Shown: positions 1 through 10,647, counted from the stretch's first letter. The stretch is DNA of 64,000 bases from Chrysomallon squamiferum (GCA_012295275.1 CM022665.1:40749152-40813151), one strand, 5' to 3'. Translations and numbers: made by a program. Notes: generated from the sequence alone by a model not told the origin.

Positions 1-50
1 ACATTTATATGTCCAAGAAAGACAGTCTCCATTCTTTACAAAAATAATAA

Positions 51-81
<31 letters not shown>

Positions 82-547
82 AAAATCTATACTCTTAACA
101 ATCCAGCATTAAAAACCAAGGTAACTTTAAAAGTGACATAAAACTGTGTTTCTCTATTTGTTAATAAAATATTTGGTCATGTAATTTGTCTTAACTGCAG
201 ACAATTTCATGCTTGGGTTTTCTGTGATTGCATGCATGTTTCAAACAACTGATTGTTAGGGATACCACAAACACACTGCCTTAAACAAATCCATCAGGAT
301 TTAAGCTTCTCTGCTGTAGCCATCATGAATCTGAATACTACAGAATTAACAAAACTGTTATCTTGCTAAAAGTGATCGATTTAAAACATAAAGAACGGAT
401 TTGTTCAGGATAGACAGAAAATAAAATCTGAATCAATTTTCAAGAAACGGTAATGACTGATGGTTAAAAACAACTGTTAAATTTGACTAGAATTATTACC
501 GACAACATATCCAAATGAATCTGATATTAAAAAAATACATAAAAATA

Positions 548-592
<45 letters not shown>

Positions 593-2440
593 AATAAATT
601 AATTAATTAATTAAAATATTTACATTTTATATTTTAGATATATCGTACAAAATCAAACCTGTACAGACAGGATAAATAAACGGAAAATACACCAACACAT
701 GACTTAATGATGAAATCCTGTATTAATATCATCATCGTCACCATCATCACAGTCATCATCATCATTATTATTATATAATAAAACTTACTTACTAGTCCTT
801 TAGAAAAAAATGAAAATATTTATTCAGTGAGACTGTGTTAAGTGGCTGGTTTCTACTTATTGAATAAACAAATATCATCTGCCATCTTTTTAACCACACA
901 AAAATACTTAGTCATGTACTTCTGAGTCGTGACATTAGTCAGTGACACAAGTGTAACTTGAGAACCCACAGATAAATGAAAATAGGAAGAGATAATATCT
1001 GATACTAACACCCAACTGTATGGAGTATGTTTCATGATAGACGACTGTATAAGTAACTACCATGTGCTGGGTAGATGCATCCGATTTCAAATTTTTATTA
1101 AAAGGTCTGATGGAAGTGATATCAAATGCTTTATCCAGTTTAGTTAAGGCCCCATAGAGATATAATTATTTTAAGGTCAAACAGAGAGAAAATATTGTAA
1201 AAATTGTTATCTGTGTAATCTTTATCGACGTTTAATATAATTTAAATTTTTATAATCATGTTGATACTAATGATATACTGGTATGTGCATTTTGTTTAAA
1301 AAATAAAAATTAAAATAAAAATTAAAATTATTTATATATATTAAGATTAAAGATTTACATATCTATTATTAAAAAACCAAAGATGATGATTAGAAAGAAA
1401 AACTTAAATATAAGATAAATATAAACATCTTGCATGTTATCTGAAAAAGAAATCTTACAAAATATTCACAGAGAAATGAATACTCATGGATGGATAGACT
1501 GATACACAGAAACAATTTTAAACTTTTTAACATTCAACAGAACTGTATCACGCAAATCTCCATGTCACACAAACATATTTTCTTTTTCTTTTTTATGTTA
1601 ATTAAGAAGCTCTTTGGTACAGAACTAAATACCATTACAAAGAGTGGATCCTGATTATGATTATATCTGGTATCACAGAAGACAAGAAGTATCATTCTCC
1701 TCTCTACTGACATTATTTCAAAAACATAAGAAGTCAATTAGTCTCTTCTATTCAATGAATAACAAAACAAAGAATAGCTAGCTGCAAATACGTAGCCACA
1801 GTTATCACTCTGGCAAATACTAATCTTTATGACAAATGGTTAAACATCATACTAAAAAGACTTGTTTGTTCTAGGATCTGATTCTGGCATCAAAGCTTAC
1901 TGAAGAACTAACTATAAGACTTTTACATTTTAATTTTTCTCCTAATTAATACTCTTACATGCTACACATCATGGTAACAATTCAGGTTCTTGGACTGTGA
2001 AAGTAAGTGTAGGAATGTTTGAATGATTGATTGAGTGACTGTGATACACTCTGAATTATTTATTTCCAGTACACCTGAGTGTGAGATACTTGAATCATAT
2101 CACCTCTTTCTTTCTTTTCATCCTGATATAACAACATTTTGACAAGACTATTATTTATAATCATTCGAACATATATGGAACCAGTTTTAAGATTTTATGC
2201 CCCCACTACCCCCAAAATATACATATATTTTAAATTAATGTAAATAAATTATAATTTGAGGAATTAATCATTTTAAATTTTAACACCAGTAATGGATTGG
2301 TTTTGTTAATATTGCTGCCAGGTCAGGTGACACTAACACAGAGTAGATAACATAAAATATTTATAAAAGAGTTTTCTCACATGATATGCCATGGTGAATG
2401 TTATCTCTATGGAATATCCAGAAATAAACTGTACCACAGA
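1..2440. other. AT-rich gene-free flank
   Basis: No open frame here looks like protein. The stretch holds simple repeats: AAG units at about 45-83, AAT/AAAT/AATT units at 541-616, and an imperfect ATC/ATT run at about 727-781. Otherwise it is unique AT-rich sequence with few CpG. It lies downstream of the minus-strand gene at 3659-5548 and could hold distal 3' UTR, but I see no splice or exon signal to support that. Confidence 0.6.
541..616. repeat. AAT/AAAT/AATT microsatellite
   Basis: A run of AAT units passes into AAAT and then AATT units. It is a compound simple repeat with no coding capacity. Confidence 0.9.
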
Positions 2441-2835
2441 GGTAAAGCGTTCAATTCTTGTAAGAGTAAATTGTTCAATTCTTGTCAGGGTAAATAGGTT
2501 CAATCTTTTCATGGTAAAATGTTAGGTCTTTTCAGGGTAAAACATTCAGTTTTCTCACGATAAAATTTTCAATCTTTCAGGATACAATGTTCAATCTTTT
2601 CAGGGTAAAATGTTCAACCTTTTCAGGGTAAAATGTCCAGTCTTTTCAGGATAAAATATTCAATCTTTTCAGGATAAAATATTCAATCTTTTCAGGATAC
2701 AATGTTCAATCTTTTCAGGGTAAAATATTCAATCTTTTCAGGGTAAAGTGTTCAATCCTTGTCAGATAAAGTGTTTAATCTTTGACTGTAAGTATTCAAC
2801 AGCTGTTAAGGTACAATGTTCAGTCCTTATCAGGG
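2441..2835. repeat. 23-bp minisatellite, about 17 units
   Basis: About 17 imperfect units follow each other, most of them 23 bp. The typical unit is GGTAAAATGTTCAATC followed by TTTTCAG. The central units (about 2580-2750) are the most alike and the outer ones drift, as expected if turnover is most active in the middle. The last unit runs straight into the SINE at 2838. On the plus strand every unit resembles a pyrimidine tract plus AG followed by GGTAA, that is, acceptor- and donor-like words back to back. The nearest gene is on the minus strand, so this is probably coincidence of composition. Confidence 0.85.
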
Positions 2836-2837
2836 TA

Positions 2838-3069
2838 TGTAATGGGCTGTTTCTCATTTCAGCCAATGGCCCACAAACATGTATCAAAAGCCATGGCATG
2901 TACTTTACTCTGAAATCTTATTGATCCATTTGCTAATCAACAACAGCAGCCTGTACAACAAAAGCGGTGTGTTTTATTTGTCAGATATCATCATTACCCA
3001 AAATAGCTGTGTCTGACACCTAATAACCATTAACATCAAAGTTTGTTACGATGTCAATAAAAAAAACAC
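2838..3069 (+). mobile_element. 5'-truncated SINE, mollusc type
   Basis: From memory, the body follows the order of a SINE common in mollusc genomes. A GGGCTGTTTCTCATTTCAGCC block comes first, shown here as GGGCTGTTTCTC at about 2844. Next come TGTATCAAAAGCCATGGC, a GCTAATC block near 2931, TGTCTGACACC near 3011, and an A-rich tail after a TTACGATGTC core near 3046. The tRNA-derived head with its polymerase III boxes is missing; the 23-bp minisatellite stands in its place. The copy is diverged and probably old. A second, longer copy lies at 40127-40401 on the other strand. Confidence 0.6.
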
Positions 3070-3658
3070 TGGCTCACACATTCTGCCATTCAGATAGCAT
3101 GTGAAAGCTCCAAAATAAAACATTTTAAAAATATTTTTATTATTTTATTGTATTCTGTTACCAGTTTACTAACTTCATTAAGGAAAGATAAATAAGCAGT
3201 ATTAATTTAAATGTAGGACATAGTTTTTATTTCATTCAAGGGTTCATAAGATTTCATAAAAGTAAGAGAAAATCTAAAGCTAACTGATTCGTTAAATATT
3301 TGTACAGTTTTAGAATGAAAATATATACACACACAGGCACAAACACATACATACATACACAAACACACTAACAAACATGGAATTAAACACATTTCTAAAT
3401 TAATGTGAATTATCAGAATCATATGAAAATGCTTCTGACCACATTGAGATTTTCCTAACAAAACTTATTGATAGCTGATTGGCCTGTGGAAGAAATGATG
3501 GGCAATGTTATTTACAGGGTTTTATTGTTGTTGTTGTTTGTTTTTTGTTGGTTTTTTTCCAGTTTTTTTTTGTGTTTTTTGTGTGTGGGATCATTTTTTA
3601 AATAACAGAATAAACAAATACTTACATATTTGATGTTGACATCTATATTACATATTAT
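3070..3658. other. Probable 3' UTR and flank of the minus-strand gene
   Basis: This stretch directly follows the stop codon at 3659-3661 in the minus-strand direction. It holds a CA-rich patch near 3325-3370 and a T/G-rich tract at about 3520-3595 on the plus strand. AATAAA-like words occur on the minus strand, but none is clearly the poly(A) signal. Confidence 0.4.
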
Positions 3659-5548
3659 CTACATCAGGTCTTCATCACTGGAAAGTGCTTCTTCCCTAGC
3701 AGATGGCTGACTAAATTCTGTAGCTGATGGTTGACTAATTTCTGCAATGGATGACTGACTAACTTCAAAAACAGATGCTTGACTAACTTCAGCAACAGAC
3801 GACTGACTAACTTCAAAAATCAGTTCTTCACTAACTTCAGGAATTGATGCTTCACTAATTTCAGTAACCGAGGCTTGACTAACTTCAGTGGGTGGAGGAT
3901 GTTCTGTGTTGGTGTCTGGATTGTCACTTACTGACCTGGCAGCTGATGATGAACTCAGCTGACTTGAATGGCTGGAGGAAGATGACAAAACAATGTCTAT
4001 TTCGTGCCCTCCACTAGGACTAATACTGCTAATGTTGACAGTCAGAATGTCTTCTTCCAAAGGAATTTCATGTTCCTCTTTTGCATAGATGGGTCTGGGC
4101 AGGACCTGACAAGAGCTTTTCCCATCAGTCACACTACTGTCCTCTGGATTAAGGTTTTCTTCAGGAAACACGGCCCAGTTTTCTGCTTCAGAAACTTCTA
4201 TTTCTGTTTGGAAATATAACAGTTTGGGTATTTTTTCCTTTCCTTCAATTGGAGCATTCACTTCAGCAATTTTAGGATGAGTCGAAGGAGAAATTGTAGG
4301 AGGAATGAGAACTCTCCTGGGCGAAGAAGGTATGATTCCAGTCTCGTCTACAACCAGTGCTGAACGCGTGCGACTGAAAAGAATCTCTTCATTGAACTCA
4401 AAAACTGATTCAGATTCATCAGAGCTAACTGAAACATTCCTCTCTGTTCTCAGGGGTTTTGATTTGATTGAGAACTCGTCCGGTGGAAGTGTGATTTTCA
4501 ACTTTTCTCCTAAATGAAGAGTAGGAGACAGAGGAGAATTCTCTGGTGAACTGAGGACACTGGTGTATTCGTCAAGGGTAACAACACTAATGGGAGTTGT
4601 GCTTCGGGGGCGAGCAATTGGAGATGTTTTAACTTGCTGCCTTCGTAATCGGTTTTCATATGCCTTTCTCTTCGATGGTGAGGTGATGGTGGATGGATCT
4701 ACCAGTTCTGGAGATAAAGTTAAAGGACTCTGCACAGGGTGGGAAGGTTTGTCACTGACATGTTCATTTTCCTTAGCAAAACTCTTTTGGACTGGTTGGG
4801 TCTTTTTACCTTGGGAAATTTCAAAATCTGATTCTGAATCTGATGATGAAAAAGAAGCTGTTCTTTGAAGTTGTGGAATATCTTGGTTTGGTTTTGGTGG
4901 TGGTGGTATGAAAACAGTCTCAACTTTTCTTCCCTCACTACTTATTTCTGACAAGTTGCCACTGACATTGCCAGGGTATGGTTCATGTCTGATGTAAACA
5001 TAATTGTCTGTTTCTTTTTCATAGTCACAACTTGCACAAGCCTGGTTTTCATTGCATTTATTCTGTAGAACATTGACATCTTCTTGCTGAACACTGGAAC
5101 TGTCTTCCTTTACTTTCAGCTTGCTGTTACTTTTAACTTTTTTGTTATCTTTGTCTTTTTTCTTTTCACTTTTTGATGACTCTTTCTTCGAACTTACTTT
5201 ACTTTTGTCCTTTTTTGGACTTCCTTTCCTTTTATCTGGTTTTGGTGAATCCTTTTTAATTGCATCTTTCCTCTTATCAAACTTGAAAAATTCTCTTTTT
5301 GGACTTGGTTTTTCAGGCTTCACTGCCTCTGGCTTTGGCTCTTCTTCTTCTTTAATACAACAGTTATCATTCTCATTCTTCACTGTAATGTTTGTTTCCT
5401 CAATAATCTCCTTGTTACATCCTCGCACAGACACATTTTGATGGACTGACTTATTTGGCAAATCATCTCCAAGATCAATAGTATCAAACGTTGCTAGAGG
5501 TGCTCGGATAAGGAAACTGTCCTTCTGAAATTCTGGAGATTTTTGCAT
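3659..5548 (-). CDS. Disordered Ser/Lys-rich protein, unrecognised
   Basis: A single open stretch of 629 codons counts from the first ATG (5546-5548) to the TAG at 3659-3661. I do not recognise a family. Near residues 80-150 it is strongly basic, with repeated KK, KKD and SPKK motifs. A proline run FIPPPPKP follows near residue 220, then many SSS, SDSES and SP/TP motifs typical of phosphorylated disordered protein. Eight octapeptide repeats (residues about 554-617) precede an acidic end, SSDEDLM. No globular domain, signal peptide or membrane segment is visible. The frame stays open upstream of this ATG to a stop at about 5588-5590, with AG dinucleotides nearby, so the ATG may be the true start or this may be a large last exon spliced to unseen upstream exons. 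A promoter-like patch lies at 5985-6170. Confidence 0.75.
   Translation of the reverse strand: MQKSPEFQKDSFLIRAPLATFDTIDLGDDLPNKSVHQNVSVRGCNKEIIEETNITVKNENDNCCIKEEEEPKPEAVKPEKPSPKREFFKFDKRKDAIKKDSPKPDKRKGSPKKDKSKVSSKKESSKSEKKKDKDNKKVKSNSKLKVKEDSSSVQQEDVNVLQNKCNENQACASCDYEKETDNYVYIRHEPYPGNVSGNLSEISSEGRKVETVFIPPPPKPNQDIPQLQRTASFSSSDSESDFEISQGKKTQPVQKSFAKENEHVSDKPSHPVQSPLTLSPELVDPSTITSPSKRKAYENRLRRQQVKTSPIARPRSTTPISVVTLDEYTSVLSSPENSPLSPTLHLGEKLKITLPPDEFSIKSKPLRTERNVSVSSDESESVFEFNEEILFSRTRSALVVDETGIIPSSPRRVLIPPTISPSTHPKIAEVNAPIEGKEKIPKLLYFQTEIEVSEAENWAVFPEENLNPEDSSVTDGKSSCQVLPRPIYAKEEHEIPLEEDILTVNISSISPSGGHEIDIVLSSSSSHSSQLSSSSAARSVSDNPDTNTEHPPPTEVSQASVTEISEASIPEVSEELIFEVSQSSVAEVSQASVFEVSQSSIAEISQPSATEFSQPSAREEALSSDEDLM
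3698..3889 (-). repeat. Eight in-frame 24-bp coding repeats (octapeptide)
   Basis: Eight consecutive octapeptides follow the pattern (T/A/F/P)E(V/I/F)S(Q/E)xS(V/I/A), for example TEVSQASV, FEVSQSSV and AEISQPSA. Each equals 24 bp of DNA, so unit gain or loss keeps the frame. One unit (PEVSEELI) has lost the second serine. The array sits just before the acidic C-terminus. Confidence 0.9.
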
Positions 5549-5984
5549 CGCCAGCAAAAAACATTTGAAAGCAACCTTAGATATTCTCTAATAAACTTCT
5601 TCCAGTAAATCATCAACATATAACTGTCCATCCATGGGATTACAATAACTGAAGCAATGAAGTAATGAATAACTAAATAAGAACTGTCAGTGTCTTGATT
5701 GTATTTTATATGATTTGAAAAAAAAAGTCATTTGCCCAAGTCATCATCTTGATAATTATAATTATTATCACGGAATTGTCACTTACTAGATGAAATCCCA
5801 ATGTGATATGCTATAAATAGCTCAGCAACTGTGATCTATAAATGATATGCATTGTTAAAATTGGTAATGAATATAGGCCTGCAGTCAGAAACGAAAAGGT
5901 CTTAGAAGTCAGTCAAAAACTTAACAACATCCAACCTACCGCCTACAAAAGCCCGAATTTGGCAATCAATCAATGATCCAATAT
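5549..5984. other. Unassigned spacer upstream of the minus-strand gene
   Basis: AT-rich sequence that may be 5' UTR or a first intron of the 3659-5548 gene. I see no decisive splice pair. Confidence 0.4.
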
Positions 5985-6170
5985 TCTCAAGAAGAACTTG
6001 AATTCTATATGCATCGAGACCAACACCACGGAAATGGTGTTCGATGCCACGCTAGAGACTATTAATCGATATTCTCTTCCAAGACTTTCTTTCCTTGAAC
6101 CATTTTTGTTTACGGAAGTGAGGTAATCGCGTAGTTTCGTTTTTCGAAGACGGATGTCCAACTATTAAAA
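5985..6170 (-). promoter_or_regulatory. Candidate promoter of the minus-strand gene
   Basis: This patch is richer in CpG than its surroundings and contains ACGGAAGTGA at about 6113-6122, a good ETS-type site of the kind found at transcription starts. It lies 0.4-0.6 kb upstream of the first ATG of the 3659-5548 gene. A bulged inverted repeat occupies 6011-6047. The assignment rests on position and composition only. Confidence 0.35.
6011..6047. other. Inverted repeat with a 5-nt bulge
   Basis: GCATCG, a 5-nt insert, and AACACCA (6011-6028) pair with TGGTGTT and CGATGC (6035-6047) around the loop CGGAAA. That gives 13 perfect pairs interrupted by one bulge on the left arm, inside the candidate promoter. 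Confidence 0.7.
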
Positions 6171-6725
6171 CCATCATTATATAGTAATACTGAAAGTGTT
6201 ACTATACGAGCAGCCACAATAATTTCACAAACATTACTTGATTTAGAATATTTTTATTTATTCATTTATTCATATGTTTATTTATTTATTGCAGTTGACT
6301 ATTTTTAAGTAACTTGTCGTTTTCCAACAATTTTAATAGTTCATAAGTTTATAAATGAATTTTAAAACTGTCATTTAAAAAAAGAAAGAAAATAGAAACA
6401 CTAAAAGATAGAAAATATTAAAGCATTCCATGTGGAATTTAGATGTGGTTACTTGTTATTATTGTTAATGGACTATATGTATTCTTATCATTCATGCAAT
6501 GCAGTTATGAAGAACTAATAACAAGCCTAAATTATTCCAGCTCATCTCAATAAATTAAAATACTTTAATTAAACTATGAGATTATGCAGATGTTTGAAAA
6601 CATCTTTAAGTAATAAATTATACTGATTTAAAAAAAACCCACAAAAAATGCAAAAAAATACATGCTATATATAAAATACAGAAGTGACTTAAATATAATT
6701 ATTTACATCTGATTGTTACAATCGT
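6171..6725. other. AT-rich spacer
   Basis: Simple AT-rich sequence with TTTA runs near 6250-6290. I see no gene. It follows the stop codon of the lone minus-strand exon and may be its 3' UTR. Confidence 0.4.
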
Positions 6726-6889
6726 TTACGTTTCATTTGACAAAGTTTGACGTATAGATACTAGCTTCTCACGGAAACAGCCGACTCTCTTTTTCCATAT
6801 CTCCGAAGCTTCACCAACGTGACCAGGATAAACAAATTCATTCAATTGTGAGATTTGATAACGGTTTAAAAGGGCTTGTGACAGAGGCG
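6726..6889 (-). CDS. Orphan terminal coding exon, unrecognised
   Basis: Read on the minus strand, an acceptor (pyrimidine-rich ...TTTCAATTTCAG, next base 6889) opens a frame of two bases plus 53 codons and a TAA at 6726-6728. The peptide looks like real protein: it starts PLSQALLNRYQISQ, continues through FVYPGHVGEASEIWKKRVG and ends VSIRQTLSNET. The other two frames close early, and an in-frame TAA lies just beyond the acceptor, so a phase-1 donor upstream is needed. I found no convincing upstream exon between 6890 and 7500. The rest of the gene may lie beyond the divergent death-domain gene, or this may be an exon relic. I do not recognise the family. Confidence 0.5.
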
Positions 6890-7497
6890 CTGAAATTGAA
6901 AGTTAGGCGTGACATAGTATTATGTAAATTATCTTTCTTCATCTGACATTATAATGATGTTATGTCTCGATGTATTTTTTATTACTCAAATATGTTTCGA
7001 CGGGCACCTGCTCCAGTACTTGCAGTCCGGAAATGACCTTATTAATAATTAAGTTCTTAAAGTTGCAGTAAGCCTATTGCAGTTAATCACTGCACCGAAC
7101 CATTAAAACTAAAGTTTATGAATATGTCACGGACAGACTACTGTGCATGTTTTTATTTAACAGCAGAATAAAATAATGTTATTGGCTTGTAAAGTAAAGA
7201 TAGTGGAAGATGGTAAAGAAATAGTCATTTAATATCATAAGTATTAAAATAAACTGTAGCTTGAAATTGAATAAGATGAACAATTCCACATTTATGGTAC
7301 ATAGTAATATCCCAAAATACTTGAGATAACCAGTTTAATTTATTATTTTTAGTGGATTTTAGATATTTTGGTTTAAAAAAACAAAACAAAAAAACATTGA
7401 TTAGTTAGCATTATATTTAACTTGCAAGCTAAATAATTTATTTATTAATATACTTTTATAAATGATTAATAGATAATTAGATCTGATATAATTGCAG
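6890..7497. other. Region between divergent genes
   Basis: It holds the 5' side of the plus-strand death-domain gene. It is mostly AT-rich; a modest CpG patch near 6995-7135 could be a promoter or untranslated first exon. No clear TATA box or donor stands out. Confidence 0.4.
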
Positions 7498-7566
7498 GAT
7501 GTGCCATTATGGAATGGAGCAGAAACAGAAGGAAACTTCAACAGATAATTTTCAATAAAATTTGAC
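7498..7566 (+). promoter_or_regulatory. 5' UTR exon segment with two short upstream ORFs
   Basis: A splice acceptor (ATAATTGCAG ending at 7497) precedes this segment, so an untranslated first exon should lie upstream. Two ATG-started frames fit before the main start: 7499-7558 (19 codons, TAA) and 7509-7565 (18 codons, TGA). Both stop within 8 nt of the main ATG at 7567. Such upstream frames could lower translation of the main frame. Confidence 0.4.
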
Positions 7567-8092
7567 ATGGCACAGGCGAAAGGGGTTCATTCAAAAAAAG
7601 AAACGATGAAACCAAAGACAAACATACGTCCCACTTCTGCTGTCAGATCAATTAAATCTGCCTCAGCACTCAGGAATCACTGTGAAGTTTTAACCAAGGA
7701 AAACACAGAACTCACAGCTTCCCTAGCAAGAAAAGAAGAAGAAAATACTCTTTTGAAAGAAAAACTTCGAAGTCTTTCATATGAAATTATAGAGTCGTCA
7801 AACAAATCTGGCAAACAGTACGAGTTTGATCCTAATACAGATGTCCTGGATATTCCATTAAATGATTTAAAATCACTTATTGTTGTCCTGTCTACCTCAC
7901 AGTCAAAACCTAAGTCAACAGTATTTGAAACAAGGATAGAGGAAGTGGAAACTAGAATTACGTTGCTAAATGGTGAACTTGCAAAGCTTGTCAAACTTAA
8001 ACTCAAAATTCAAAATGGACTCCAGAGTATTAGTGATTCTGTGAATCTAGAAGATGCTAAAAAGTTAGCAAGACAGATGTGGGTTGAGTCAA
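7567..8092 (+). CDS. Death-domain gene, coding exon 1
   Basis: Encodes residues 1-175 plus the first base of Ser176. The donor is A|GTAAGT at 8093. It holds the N-terminal basic tail and the coiled coil. Confidence 0.85.
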
Positions 8093-10269
8093 GTAAGTTT
8101 TTATATTTAAATTTGTAAAAATACATTTTTTTCTCTAAAATTTATGTACTTATTAAAAAATATTTAATTTAATATAGTTCACTTGTAGTTAATCTAATAT
8201 AACTGATAATCATTCCCATAAAATTATGTTGGTGAATATAACTATTTTATTTTTAAATCTTGTTTTTATTTTGGGACATTCAAAACAATGGATTAACTGA
8301 AATTTTAACTGATTTTTGTTATAATAATTTTTAAACTAGACTGTATTTAGTCAAAATTACATATAACTGTGCATGTATTTTGTATTAAAAAGATGTTGAA
8401 ATGTTTTATTATTGACTAATTTAAAAATCATATTTTTTACTTTATTTTATTTTACTTTTATTTTATTTTATTAATTTGTGTTTTAAAATTACTTCATTAT
8501 TTAGTTATTTTTAAAATTACTTCATTATTGGATTATTTATTATATTTTTAATTAGATACATTATTCTATAGGTGCAACAGAAGTGTTTGTTAATCCTGTG
8601 TCTGAAAAGGATAATGAAACTGAAACAAGTGATGTCTTTTCTACTGAAAAATCAAATTTAGAAAGCAGAAAATCGCCCATCACAGTAAAATCTAGATCAT
8701 CTCGCTTTCCACATGCTCTAGCAGTCAACTTGCAGCAAGTGGAAATTTTACCTGTATGTTTTAATTTATCATTTTAATTTTGAAATCAAATGAAGTTCTT
8801 TTCCATATTTATAAATGTTCTTTTCCGCATTCGTAATGTGTTTTTTTTTTCACATTTTGTTACATATTTTAATGAATAATAATAATTTTATATATTGAGA
8901 AATAACTGTTTGATTAACAGAAATATAATTTTGTTTTAAGATTTAAATTTGTTTCTGTGGTTATTGCACTGTTATAGAGTTGTGTATTGTGTCCATTTTG
9001 AATTTTTCACTGTTCTCATCTATCATCAGATTTATAACACTTAGGAAACAAAATAATTGTAGAAGTTGTTTCAATTTTTCAGGTTTCTTGTAAACTTCCT
9101 GGCAACACCCATATCAAGGAAATGTCTGAAAGTCTTACTAAGCTAATTGTTCAGGAGCTTAGTCTTTACAAAGGCAATGGTATGAAAAAATTTAATTTTA
9201 ATATCTTAACTTTTGATAAATGAATATAACTATATATCTCACCTAACAGTATAACACATATCACAAAACAGATCAGTTGATATGATGCATAAAGCAATGT
9301 CTAATTAAATCATGAAACTGGAGATCATATGAAAGATATGAAATATAACTGATAAAAAAGGAGACACTGATTAAAGCGATTTTTAATTTTAAAATATTGA
9401 CCTAATAAATACATCAACACAGAGATAAAAAACAACAGCAAAATATTGCAAATATCATGCCTTAATCAGTATTATATCAAAATATCATGTTTCATGACTT
9501 CCATCCAAGTTAATACCATATGGATCTTTTCATTCTTTTTTAAAACGAGGGGAGATAATTTACTTGAGAAACTGAAGACAGTTGGTTCAAAATTTTGTTT
9601 CAGTCTTGTAACAGTTTTTAGGTTATTACTTTAGACTGATATTAGCAGAAGTATGTTTTAAGTCATTTGTTTTTAACAATGGTATTTGAATGTGTAAACA
9701 ACATTTTATTGGGTCATTTGAAAAATAATAATTTATGAAACATTTGTAAATGAATATTGTAATTTATAGTAATAAAAAATTGTCATTTACTTCTTTTAAT
9801 TTTTTAATACTATATTTTATTTTTCAAAACAAAAACACATAAATTTTCTTTAAATATTTTTTTTATTTCTTTATTTTGTTTTTTTCATTTTATTTCATTT
9901 ATTTTTATTTTTATTTTTATTTTTATTTTTATTTTTATTTTTATTTTTATTTTTATTTTTATTTTTATTTTTATTTTTATTTTTATTTTTATTTAATTTT
10001 TGTCACAAAGTTTTGAAATTATCCAATCGTAATGTCTTGTTTTGTTAGGTGCTGATTGGAGGATGTTTGCTGAGAGAGTTGGTGTTCCTGATCACATGAT
10101 AAAACAGTGGGAGGTGATGAAACTGGCACAGCCTATGAAAAATGTCCTGGTTGTGTGGGGGGAAAGTTCTGGTGCAACAGTGCGCATGCTTCATCGCCAT
10201 CTAATTTCACCACAGATGAAGAAAATTCTTCTGGCAAAACGAATCAGTGATCATTATATTGTTGACTGA
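7567..10269 (+). CDS. Coiled-coil and death-domain protein (4 exons, 341 aa)
   Basis: Exons 7567-8092, 8572-8753, 9083-9179 and 10049-10269 join in phase to give 342 codons including TGA. Residues about 35-75 form a Glu/Lys/Leu heptad-like coiled coil (LTKENTELTASLARKEEENT). Residues about 110-170 are a second helical stretch. Residues about 245-336 match the death-domain pattern: a helix with LTKLIVQELSLY, then the hallmark ADWRMFAERVGV, IKQWEVMK, VLVVWGE and a closing helix. Death domains are protein-interaction modules in apoptosis, NF-kB and immune adaptors. No membrane segment, caspase, kinase or nucleotide-binding domain is present, so it would act as an adaptor by binding a partner. 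I cannot name an orthologue. The start is the first ATG of the open frame, with good support from composition. Confidence 0.8.
8572..8753 (+). CDS. Death-domain gene, coding exon 2
   Basis: The acceptor is TTCTATAG and the donor CCT|GTATGT. Two bases complete Ser176, then 60 codons encode a Ser/Glu-rich linker (VNPVSEKDNETETSD onward) with no obvious fold. It ends in phase 0. Confidence 0.8.
9083..9179 (+). CDS. Death-domain gene, coding exon 3
   Basis: The acceptor is CAATTTTTCAG and the donor AATG|GTATG. The 32 codons encode the linker end and the first death-domain helix (MSESLTKLIVQELSLYKGN). It ends in phase 1. Confidence 0.8.
9901..9993. repeat. ATTTTT hexanucleotide array upstream of an acceptor
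   Basis: About 15 units of ATTTTT sit in the last intron of the death-domain gene, ending about 55 bp before the exon-4 acceptor at 10048. T-rich units there could extend the pyrimidine tract, and length variation could affect splicing. Confidence 0.9.
10049..10269 (+). CDS. Death-domain gene, coding exon 4
   Basis: The acceptor is TTTTGTTAG at 10048. Two bases complete Gly269, then 72 codons and TGA at 10267-10269. It holds the death-domain core from ADWRMFAERVG to the final LAKRISDHYIVD. Confidence 0.85.
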
Positions 10270-10465
10270 ACTTGATTTGTATTTAGTCTCTTTATTTATT
10301 CATTAATACAGTGACAAATTCAAGAGAGGGTGATTAGGTGATGGTAAAAGAAAAACCTATTGTGTTGTTATATGAAAAAAAACTTACCATCATCTGACTC
10401 CATCTCATTTACATTTCTGTAATATTTACAGTTACAGTTTAAGAGGTGTCTTTTACACATTTTAC

Positions 10466-10499
<34 letters not shown>

Positions 10500-10647
10500 A
10501 CCATTTTTCTTTTTTATGCTGGAAACCAATATGTGCTTGTCAAAAACACCCGAATCTTATAAATGATCTGCAAAACTGGTATAAAATATTAGATGTATCC
10601 CTAAAGTGTCATTTTTATTTTATTCTTATTTATTCTTATTCTTATTC

